Source: Methanosarcinaceae archaeon
Lineage (GTDB): Archaea; Halobacteriota; Methanosarcinia; Methanosarcinales; Methanosarcinaceae
Assembly: GCA_030655675.1 (NCBI GenBank)
Contig: JAUSPM010000095.1
Location: forward strand, 1 to 17,041
Length of the DNA stretch: 17,041 bases
Direction of reading: 5' to 3'
Shown piece by piece: positions 7,179 through 13,271 of the stretch; the first letter of the stretch is position 1; the number at the start of each line of letters is the position of its first letter. The notes under the pieces were generated by a model. It saw only the letters and a list, made by a program, of their open reading frames with translations, did no database searches and was not told the origin of the DNA. The position numbers were made by a program, and so were the translations under genes.

Positions 7179-7922
7179 ATGAGGATTACAACTGGTATTG
7201 AAGGGTTTGATGAATTAGTTCAGGGCGGACTATTGTCAGAAAGGATATATCTTGTCAGCGGCCCACCAGGCAGTGGAAAAACGACATTTGGTGTACAGTT
7301 TTTAGCACATGGTGCTGCAATTGGTGAAGTGGGTTTATATGTCACATTACTTGAAAGTCCACAAAACATCATTGATGATATGTCAAATTATGCAATGAAT
7401 ATACCGACACTCATCAAAATGAAAAAACTTCTTTTCGCAGATCTTGGTCCAAGAATGGAGTATGGATACATGGATGAACTCCATGAAGTGATAACCACTG
7501 ACTATGAGGTGGGTTATTCATCTGTAGAAGGTGAGGCGCCGTCTCCTGCAGTGGTTTTCAAGGAAATCGCAGGGTACGTTGCGGAATACAATGTAAAAAG
7601 ACTTGTGATCGATTCAGTTTCTGCAATACGTTTTACTGCAAAAGATCTCTCATTGGAAGAAAAAGAGATGAGCAGATTCATACGAAACCTCAAGAAACTG
7701 GGATGTACTACTATTTTGCTATCTGAAATGACAGATTCGAATTCATATACCACAGAGCAATTCGCTTCACATGGTGTGATCTTCCTGCATAATTTCCTTT
7801 ACGATAAGACCATGACCCGTGCATTACAGGTTATTAAAATGCGCGGAACCAAACATGATTGTAACATGCGTGGGATACATTTTACTGAAAAAGGAATAAA
7901 AGTAGTGGATTATCTGGATTGA
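7179..7922 (+). CDS. KaiC-like RecA-superfamily ATPase (single domain)
   Basis: A 247-residue single-domain KaiC/RadA-type ATPase. The opening RITTGIEGFDELVQGGL is the KaiC-family start. The Walker A loop is GPPGSGKTT (28-36), a glutamate follows in LLESP (E59), Walker B is RLVIDSVSAI (D145), and the C-terminal KMRGTKHDCNMRGIHF (220-235) matches the KaiC arginine-finger and nucleotide-contact region. It has one domain, unlike the double-domain circadian KaiC, and lacks the C-terminal autophosphorylation half. Archaeal members are thought to be signalling ATPases, some tied to motility or gas vesicles; no such genes are near. A GAGGT ribosome site sits 6 nt before the ATG. The stop overlaps the start of the next gene (TGATG), so the two are probably translated together. 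Confidence 0.88.
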   Translation: MRITTGIEGFDELVQGGLLSERIYLVSGPPGSGKTTFGVQFLAHGAAIGEVGLYVTLLESPQNIIDDMSNYAMNIPTLIKMKKLLFADLGPRMEYGYMDELHEVITTDYEVGYSSVEGEAPSPAVVFKEIAGYVAEYNVKRLVIDSVSAIRFTAKDLSLEEKEMSRFIRNLKKLGCTTILLSEMTDSNSYTTEQFASHGVIFLHNFLYDKTMTRALQVIKMRGTKHDCNMRGIHFTEKGIKVVDYLD

Positions 7923-8449
7923 TGGGTAGTGTCAACATGGCAAGTCTGTTCAAAAAGGAAGACAAAAGCAAGAAAAAGACCATCACTGAATCTGAAAGGT
8001 CAGATGTTGCAAAAGAAGCCTATAAGCTCGGTTTTGAGGTGGGCTATCACAAACATTCTGAACTTGGATGGGTCACTGAGAGTTTTTCCCATTTAGATAA
8101 ATTTGCCAGTGAACGCGGTCTGAAAGATTTTGTTCACGTCTATTATGACAAAGGAAGAGTGGATGGTGTAAAATCCAAAGAGCGCGACATACATTCAGGT
8201 TTATCTAAAAAAGGGATTGAAAAGGAAGAGGAACGGGTGGAAAGATCACATGAGCAAGTTCACCCACAAGTTGGATTTGAAAAAGCATTTGAACCTGGAT
8301 TTAAAACCCGCCATACAACAGATGAGCACAATTATTCCCCGACACACCAGCCTACCATGATGGATATGCCTGAATCTATTTCAGTAGCAAGATCTATTAA
8401 CAGGCCTACAATGGTCAATGGTTTCAGACCACTCAAAACAAGGCGGTAA
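7922..8449 (+). CDS. Uncharacterised charged protein, partner gene of the KaiC-like ATPase
   Basis: I do not recognise the family. The 175-residue protein is very hydrophilic and has no membrane segment. After a Lys-rich start, a compact part (about 25-95) contains two similar Tyr/Gly helices, AYKLGFEVGYHKHS and YYDKGRVDGVKSKE, joined by LGWVTESFSHLDKFASERG. The rest (about 100-175) is rich in Glu, His, Pro and Arg and is probably disordered. The ATG at 7922 overlaps the stop of the KaiC-like gene (TGATG); a second ATG at 7937, preceded by GGGTAGTG, is a fair alternative start. The overlap implies coupled translation and roughly matched amounts. A role as regulator, adaptor or substrate of the ATPase is inference from position only. 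Confidence 0.75.
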   Translation: MGSVNMASLFKKEDKSKKKTITESERSDVAKEAYKLGFEVGYHKHSELGWVTESFSHLDKFASERGLKDFVHVYYDKGRVDGVKSKERDIHSGLSKKGIEKEEERVERSHEQVHPQVGFEKAFEPGFKTRHTTDEHNYSPTHQPTMMDMPESISVARSINRPTMVNGFRPLKTRR

Positions 8450-8490
8450 TGGTAATTTTAATGTCAGGGATCAAGCCATAATTGGCAAGA

Positions 8491-9528
8491 TCATTGACAA
8501 AAACCGTATCCTACGAATCTCTGTTTTTCATCCAGATTGGTAAGTACGAACCTGTCCGTCTTACTGTATGCAACTTCTTTTGTGCCGGAAAGTGAGACAA
8601 TACATGTACTTGCAGGTGCTGCCGTATTTACACTTGAACCACCGATCGATATATTTTCAATACGCATCGGTGCAGATTGAAGTCCTGTAAAGACATGTAG
8701 CATATCTCCCACAGTAAATCCTTTTGAGAACTGCGAAAGTGTACATTCAAGTGTAAGCCCTTCTGCAACCTCTTCTTGATCAGATATAACAAAACCTCTC
8801 TCAAGTTCCTTTGACTGTATATTCTTAAGTGCCAGTCCAACCCTCGAACCTGTAGGAGCACTTTTCGCGTCCACATCGTGTAACTGTATGGAACGTATCT
8901 CAATGTTCTTATTGAGCGGGAATATACCTGTTTTGTCCTTTGCATTTATCGTCCCTTGAGAAACCACGCCAAGCACAACACATCCGATACCGGTAACATT
9001 GAAGAACTGGTCTATCACAACACGTTTTGGCAACTCGTTCAACTGTGCAAGTTCCTTATCTACCGTATCCCCTATGGAAAATATCATCTCTTTCAACTCT
9101 TCCATACCTTCGAAAGACGTTGTAGATATGGACATGTATTCCCAATTCTCAAGTGCTGTCCCGGAGGTTATCTTTTTTATTTTTTCCATCAGTTCATCGA
9201 TAGCTTGAGGGTATGATGTATCTAATTTGGTAAACACGATAATTCCATGTTTATAACCCAAAAGGTCCAGTGCAACAATACATTCACCTGCAGATGCGTC
9301 AAGGCCTGTCGGAGGAATACACAGAATTGCGATATCTGAGAGATTAAGGGCTGTTATCAATGGTTTGATCGCTTTTGGATATCCATTTGCATCAATAGTG
9401 GTGAGTATTCTGCCGCTTTTAGCAAAATCATACATTGTGATATCTGCTCCCTCTCCCTTTTTACCAAGTTTTGAGGCAAGCGTTGTCCTGCCACTCCTTT
9501 CACTTCCGATAATCGCTATTTTTGTCAT
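8491..9528 (-). CDS. EF-Tu/SelB-like translational GTPase paralogue with degenerate G motifs
   Basis: The 345-residue protein has the EF-Tu order: G domain (1-165), beta-barrel domain 2 (about 170-250, KRVVIDQFFNVTGIGCVVLG...) and a third domain (about 258-345). The G domain is unusual. The P-loop is GSERSGRT (8-15), with Arg14 where GTPases have the essential Lys; the usual DxxG of switch II is not visible; G4 reads TKLD (100-103). The segment SDIAILCIPP (64-73) matches the strand after switch II. It may therefore bind GTP poorly or not hydrolyse it. Such EF-Tu-domain-2 paralogues occur in methanogens and have no settled role. The start at 9528 is backed by GGTG 6 nt upstream and a TATA-like GATATATG at 9574-9581. 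It ends 41 bp from, and converges with, the companion gene. Confidence 0.8.
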   Translation of the reverse strand: MTKIAIIGSERSGRTTLASKLGKKGEGADITMYDFAKSGRILTTIDANGYPKAIKPLITALNLSDIAILCIPPTGLDASAGECIVALDLLGYKHGIIVFTKLDTSYPQAIDELMEKIKKITSGTALENWEYMSISTTSFEGMEELKEMIFSIGDTVDKELAQLNELPKRVVIDQFFNVTGIGCVVLGVVSQGTINAKDKTGIFPLNKNIEIRSIQLHDVDAKSAPTGSRVGLALKNIQSKELERGFVISDQEEVAEGLTLECTLSQFSKGFTVGDMLHVFTGLQSAPMRIENISIGGSSVNTAAPASTCIVSLSGTKEVAYSKTDRFVLTNLDEKQRFVGYGFCQ

Positions 9529-9600
9529 ATTTGCACCATATTCTCGTTATGTGTGAGTGAATGCTCGTTTTGTGATATATGTCTTTTTAACAGCGTTTTT

Positions 9601-9690
9601 GTATAGATGTGATAAGATCGTTGCATAAATGAGATTGATCTATCTGAAACTAAAATAAATACAACCGCCGCAGGCGGCGTATTTCCATAC
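9601..9690 (-). repeat. Dispersed ~90-bp repeat, copy C (inverted)
   Basis: Read on the minus strand it starts GGAAATACGCCGCCTGCGGCGG and continues through ATTTTAGTTTCAGATAG, CAATCTCATTTATGCAAC and CTTATCACATCTATAC, matching copies A and B along the whole length. Its core stem is CCGCC-GCA-GGCGG (9665-9677). It lies about 20 bp upstream of the likely GTPase TATA box, so it marks the upstream edge of that promoter. Confidence 0.75.
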
Positions 9691-9919
9691 CACTGACTCT
9701 CGTAATATGGACTTTTCTGCTAGTGTCATGTCAATTTGAAAATGTCGTGTTATGGCGAGCATAGAGGAATTGATAGGAACTATAAAAATCGTAGCAACAG
9801 TTTCTGCCGGAGGTGGCGCATTCCACTTCCACCAAGCCCTATAGCCTAAACATACAGTTCTCAGAACCACAAATACACCGACGTTTGAAAACTGTATTGT
9901 ATTTCATGTTCGTAGTGCA

Positions 9920-9953
9920 GGAACGTGCCGCGTTGCGCGCGTGTGGTCACACG
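9920..9953. repeat. GGAACGTGCCGCG variant with adjoining CGTGTG palindrome
   Basis: GGAACGTGCCGCG begins like the other repeat cores, then diverges to CGCG-TTG-CGCG. It is followed directly by CGTGTG-GT-CACACG (9940-9953), a perfect 6-bp palindrome. No gene overlaps. It may be a decayed repeat copy or a protein-binding site. Confidence 0.4.
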
Positions 9954-10078
9954 TGTTTCGCATCCATCTGACTACTTTCTATCTAGCGACATTATGTGGT
10001 TGACTCGACACTAGTCTTGTGGTAAGATTGCATACTCTGAATTAATGCAACAATAAGGGATTATTTTCTCGTTTATGG

Positions 10079-10100
10079 AAGAACATGCCGCCTGCAGCGG
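10079..10100 (+). repeat. GGAAnnnTGCCGCCTG palindrome copy
   Basis: GGAAGAACATGCCGCCTGCAG leads into the imperfect stem CCGC-CTGCA-GCGG (10088-10100), identical to the core of copy B (459-471). The rest of the ~90-bp element is not recognisable downstream, so this is a core-only copy. It lies about 80 bp beyond the stop of the RNA ligase gene. Confidence 0.55.
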
Positions 10101-10177
10101 ATTGTTTCGGCGCCAAAAATAACTAAACAAACACTTGAATGTGTATTTGATACTAAAACATTTGACAAGATTAATTA

Positions 10178-11368
10178 TTACCACAACTCACCTTTGCACA
10201 TAGACTCAGTCTTATCATTGGTGCTCTGGTTGAGTTTTTTGATCTTAACGATATATTCATCCCCTATACTCTCCGGTTCACTAAAAACGGCATCCACACT
10301 AAGTCTTCTGAGATATTCCTGATATGTGGAAATAATACTAAGGTCTTTGACACGTATCTGCACATCATCGGCAATACGTGTGCCATCCTTCACCTGTTTT
10401 ATTGACTCGATCATAGGTCGCAGTATACTCTCACCCAATTGCAGGCAACGTTTTTGCAATTCGGTTTCATTTTCATTCCACTCAACCGACTGGAATCCTT
10501 CACGTACGACCCTTGAGAAAAAATAGTCCCGTCCAACGTCATTATAAAATTTAAAGGCATGTTGCAGGTCTGCACAGTTACTCTGAGAGCATGTATATTT
10601 CACTGGATCGAGTATCATCTGCGGGTCTTTGATAACAACACCCTCATGCTGAACTTTTCCAAGTTTTCTGATGATACTTGCAATCTCATCCTGCGCATCA
10701 TCAAGCGAAAACTCACCAAAGAATGTCACCTGGTTCAATCCATACTCCTCTGCAAGTTTCCTGCGTTCGTGCAGGAGATATGGTTTGCCACTGTCCTTGT
10801 GCCTGATATCAAACACGAAAAAGTCAAGGGATTCGATATTATAGACATTTTTTGGGACATAGGGATTATCGGGACCTGTCATCTCTCCATACAGGACAAG
10901 GTCTGGATGTTGATCGAAAAAATCATGTTTCAAAAGATTTTGTGCGCGATCTGTTGAATAAGGGCAGATAAGTCCACCGCGTGTAAATGCTGCGATCCTT
11001 CCACCAATATCAGCAACGCGCACATTGTAGCCGTTCATCTTTTCTTCGACGGCTACTGTTTTGATCGTTGAGAAATGGCTTTCAAGCGCAGGACCAAGGA
11101 GCATCGCTCTTTGTATCTTTGGAAACCCCCGTATCAACTCGAACGAGCCGTTCCTTTGGTACAATACACTCCCGTGTTCGATCTTTGAAACACTCTTATC
11201 GAACCGGAAAAATCGCTGGGATTGGTCTCTGCTCCAACCTCCATCCCAAACTTGTAACAGTATCTTTCTATCCAGCAGTCCCTTGATCTTGGATTGCGAC
11301 ATGTTAAGGTAATCTGCCGCACCTTCAATATCCAATTCAATATCCGCAGTATCTGGTCTAGCGTTCAT
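10178..11368 (-). CDS. ATP-dependent RNA ligase, Rnl3 family
   Basis: This enzyme joins 5'-phosphate and 3'-hydroxyl RNA ends through an enzyme-AMP intermediate; family members (Pab1020 of Pyrococcus abyssi, MthRnl of Methanothermobacter) are homodimers that can circularise RNA. The nucleotidyltransferase motifs are present: motif I EEKMNG with the AMP-accepting K110, motif III LYGEMTG (159-165, E162), motif IIIa FFVFDIR (183-189), motif IV HEGVVIKD (241-248) and motif V around DPVKYT (254-259, K257). An N-terminal region (1-80) with a helix-turn-helix-like stretch (IEGAADYLNMSQSKIKGLLD) and a helical C-terminal dimerisation region (about 265-375) complete a 396-residue length typical of the family. 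The ATG at 11368 has a weak site (AGGT). Its mRNA should begin with a hairpin (11382-11407). The CBS genes lie upstream on the same strand but a terminator-like hairpin intervenes. Confidence 0.93.
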   Translation of the reverse strand: MNARPDTADIELDIEGAADYLNMSQSKIKGLLDRKILLQVWDGGWSRDQSQRFFRFDKSVSKIEHGSVLYQRNGSFELIRGFPKIQRAMLLGPALESHFSTIKTVAVEEKMNGYNVRVADIGGRIAAFTRGGLICPYSTDRAQNLLKHDFFDQHPDLVLYGEMTGPDNPYVPKNVYNIESLDFFVFDIRHKDSGKPYLLHERRKLAEEYGLNQVTFFGEFSLDDAQDEIASIIRKLGKVQHEGVVIKDPQMILDPVKYTCSQSNCADLQHAFKFYNDVGRDYFFSRVVREGFQSVEWNENETELQKRCLQLGESILRPMIESIKQVKDGTRIADDVQIRVKDLSIISTYQEYLRRLSVDAVFSEPESIGDEYIVKIKKLNQSTNDKTESMCKGELW

Positions 11369-11381
11369 GACCTGGAAAATA

Positions 11382-11407
11382 CGTGCTGTTTTTACGTTAA
11401 CAGCACG
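11382..11407 (-). promoter_or_regulatory. Perfect hairpin at the predicted 5' end of the RNA ligase mRNA
   Basis: CGTGCTGTT (11382-11390) and AACAGCACG (11399-11407) are perfectly complementary over 9 bp with an 8-nt loop. The only good TATA box upstream (TTCTATAAA, about 11431-11438 on the minus strand) predicts transcription starting near 11408, so the stem would form at the very start of an approximately 40-nt leader. It ends 13 nt before the ATG, so it could affect translation or RNA stability, or be bound by the ligase. The structure is visible; the role is inference. Confidence 0.6.
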
Positions 11408-11449
11408 ATTTAATTGTTAATAATATCTAATTTATAGAATTATGTGGTG

Positions 11450-11483
11450 CGAGTTAATCCGAGCGTCAGCAAGGATTAACTCG
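11450..11483 (-). terminator. CGAG/CTCG hairpin, copy 2, after a CBS gene
   Basis: CGAGTTAATCC (11450-11460) and GGATTAACTCG (11473-11483) pair perfectly over 11 bp around a 12-nt loop. It begins 7 nt after the stop codon of the CBS gene at 11491, between that gene and the RNA ligase promoter, and is well placed to end the CBS transcript. Hairpin copy 1 at 186-218 has nearly the same arms and loop, so this is a repeated element in use as a terminator. Confidence 0.6.
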
Positions 11484-11490
11484 TTGAATT

Positions 11491-12267
11491 TTAATCCACC
11501 ATGGCGTTGACAATAGATCTTCTTGTGATCAATCCTACCATCTCATCTTCGAGATTAAGCACAGGAACACCACTGATGTTTTCCTCGATCATCATCTTGA
11601 CAACATCGGATACCGAAGTGTTCGAATATGCTGTTTTTACACCTCTTGTCATGATATCTTCTACAATGAGATTCTTGATGCGGGCATCCTGTTGGTTTCC
11701 TGAAACGACATCCCTAAAGGCACGCATTGCCTTTGCAACATCATTTTCGGTAACGATTCCGACAAGTTTTCCATTCTCCATAACAGGCAGTCTTCCAATG
11801 TCGTTATCAAGGATCAGATGTCTGATATGGCTCACCCGGTCACCCGGACTTGCGACAATAGGGTCTCTTTGCATAATTTCTGCTGCGTATCCACCAAAAT
11901 GGTTGTTTTTTATCAGCTCTTTTGGAGTCACCCATCCAACAATCTTGTCATTCTCACTGACCAGGATTATGCCATCATTCTTTTTTATCAAGGTGATAGC
12001 ATCGTTGATCTTTGTATCAGGCAAGACCTTGACATAATTATCGGATACGGCTGTCGCAACATGAAGTGATGATGCAGGTTTTGCACCTTTTTTCCGTGTT
12101 CCGAGTTCTTTAGTAAGATTTCTCATTGTCAGAATACCTACCACGTTACCATCATGCTTAACGAGCAGACGGCGCGTATCTTTTTTATCCATCACGTCAA
12201 GCGCATGGGATATCGTATCTGATTTATCGATGGTCTGTGGCTGCACCATTATATCTTTGATTTGCAT
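11491..12267 (-). CDS. Four-CBS-module protein, ligand Asp lost in three modules
   Basis: The 258-residue protein consists only of CBS modules, two Bateman pairs, each able in principle to bind adenine nucleotides or SAM. Modules run about 1-55, 66-120, 127-183 and 201-257. The ligand-contact motif G-h-h-T/S-x-x-D at the end of each module reads GILTMRN, GWVTPKE, GIVTEND and GLITRRS: only the third keeps the Asp that normally contacts ribose. The protein may thus bind one ligand or act mainly as a dimer partner. I chose the ATG at 12267, giving the standard opening MQIKDIM, with GAGATGAT 4 nt upstream; another ATG at 12276 would bury that site. It lies 42 bp after the stop of the next CBS gene and is probably co-transcribed with it. 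Confidence 0.88.
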   Translation of the reverse strand: MQIKDIMVQPQTIDKSDTISHALDVMDKKDTRRLLVKHDGNVVGILTMRNLTKELGTRKKGAKPASSLHVATAVSDNYVKVLPDTKINDAITLIKKNDGIILVSENDKIVGWVTPKELIKNNHFGGYAAEIMQRDPIVASPGDRVSHIRHLILDNDIGRLPVMENGKLVGIVTENDVAKAMRAFRDVVSGNQQDARIKNLIVEDIMTRGVKTAYSNTSVSDVVKMMIEENISGVPVLNLEDEMVGLITRRSIVNAMVD

Positions 12268-12309
12268 AGTTATCATCTCTTACATCCAAAAACATTTCAT
12301 AAGACAAAA

Positions 12310-13161
12310 CTAATCTAATTTATTGATTGCTTTAATAACATCGCTTCTGCTGATCATCCCAACAATCGCGTCATCCTGTTCGACAGGCAGTGCCGTGATA
12401 TTTTCTTTGATCATGATCTTTGCTGCATTAACAATTGTATCATTACCTTTTATGGTCACGACCGGACCGGACATAATATCTTCTGCAACGAGTGGAACTT
12501 CTTTTATGTAACGATATGTCTTTTCACCACCGGGTGTGGGACGTCTTGCCATCTTGATGCTTTTGGTTGAAAGTTTACCTTCATAATCTGTCATAGTACT
12601 TAGTGCGAGGTTTGTTGTAGATATAATACCCACAGCCTCTTCAGCGTCATCTATGACAATAACCTTGTTGACTTCGTTTCTTTCCATCTCATCGATTACA
12701 TGGTTTATTGTGTGATGCCTGTGAACCGAGATGAAGCATTCACCCATCGCATCGGAAACTTTTGTATCTAATGACTGCTCTGATATGTATTTGACAATAT
12801 CTTTTTGTGTCACTATACCAATAACAGAGTTTTTTGTAACAGGGAGGTTGTTTATGTTGTTCTCAAGCATAAGATCAACAGCCTGTTTGATCGAAGCACC
12901 CGGATAGATCGTTATTATTGGCAATTCTGTCATTACCAGATTTATAGGAACTTTATCAATTGGGCGCCTTCTCCATATAGGCTCTGCCTGAGCCAGACGT
13001 TTTACCAGATCGGATTTGGTGACAATACCAACCATTTTATCATTGTCAACAACAATAATAGAACCGATCTTGTGTTTTAACATCAACTTCCTTGCGTGGG
13101 ATATTGGCTCATCCGGCGTAATGACGTATACCGGGGAACTCATTATATCTTCTATTTTCAT
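12310..13161 (-). CDS. Four-CBS-module protein
   Basis: A 283-residue protein made of two Bateman pairs. Modules lie at about 1-57, 75-127, 137-190 and 226-282, with a basic, Pro-containing linker between the third and fourth (about 195-222, SIKMARRPTPGGEKTYRYIK). Ligand motifs are GIVTKSD, GIVTQKD, GIISTTN (Asp lost) and GMISRSD. The third module also holds a His run, VHRHH (146-150). The start at 13161 is decided by a perfect GGAGGT 6 nt upstream; the frame stays open above it only because of the TTATAA repeats in the promoter. It is probably first in a two-gene unit with the CBS gene downstream. Partners are unknown. Confidence 0.9.
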   Translation of the reverse strand: MKIEDIMSSPVYVITPDEPISHARKLMLKHKIGSIIVVDNDKMVGIVTKSDLVKRLAQAEPIWRRRPIDKVPINLVMTELPIITIYPGASIKQAVDLMLENNINNLPVTKNSVIGIVTQKDIVKYISEQSLDTKVSDAMGECFISVHRHHTINHVIDEMERNEVNKVIVIDDAEEAVGIISTTNLALSTMTDYEGKLSTKSIKMARRPTPGGEKTYRYIKEVPLVAEDIMSGPVVTIKGNDTIVNAAKIMIKENITALPVEQDDAIVGMISRSDVIKAINKLD

Positions 13162-13190
13162 TATGTACCTCCTTTTTTTGTAGTATCTAA

Positions 13191-13214
13191 TTATAATTAT
13201 AATTATAATTATAA
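13191..13214 (-). repeat. (TTATAA)x4 tandem repeat in a CBS gene promoter
   Basis: Four exact 6-bp units TTATAA lie 30-53 bp before the start codon at 13161. Each unit can serve as a TATA box, and the spacing is right for one or more of them to be used. A GGAGGT site follows at about 13168-13173. Slippage in such a tract could add or remove TATA boxes and shift the transcription start. Confidence 0.6.
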
Positions 13215-13271
13215 ACACAGTAAACGATGCATCAAACTTTCATCGAATTATGAGGATGAAAAGTCACTGTT

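Larger units (their letters stand above)
9529..10177. other. Repeat-rich intergenic stretch
   Basis: I see no convincing gene over about 650 bp. A minus-strand frame (9640-9870) runs into repeat copy C and looks spurious. Contents are the GTPase promoter (near 9575), inverted repeat copy C (9601-9690), a GTGCCGCG-type variant with an adjoining CGTGTG-GT-CACACG palindrome (9920-9953), and a further GGAAnnnTGCCGCCTG copy (10079-10100), close to the 3' end of the RNA ligase gene. Confidence 0.55.

Noticed and set aside
9752..9844. Plus-strand 30-codon frame (MASIEELIGTIKIVATVSAG...)
   Set aside because: Protein-like in composition but very short, without a ribosome site, and opposite the equally unconvincing minus frame. 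It may be a relic, but I cannot support it as a gene.
9640..9870. Minus-strand frame of 76 codons with a WWKWNAPPP stretch
   Set aside because: Its C-terminal end is repeat copy C read as protein (WKYAACGGC, as in copy B), there is no ribosome site, and it matches nothing I know.
9933..9953. Possible integration or resolution site at the CGTGTGGTCACACG palindrome
   Set aside because: There is no integrase or tRNA nearby and no second copy in the window, so a palindrome alone is not enough.
11501..12037. Long plus-strand frames opposite the CBS genes (also at 13648-14190 and 15403-15918)
   Set aside because: These are complementary shadows of the CBS reading frames, with Ser/Ile/Thr-rich composition and no ribosome sites.
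13162..13218. N-terminal extension MFIIIIIIIIRYYKK on the 283-aa CBS protein
   Set aside because: It is a translation of the TTATAA repeat and promoter; the perfect GGAGGT site and the family start MKIEDIM place the start at 13161.
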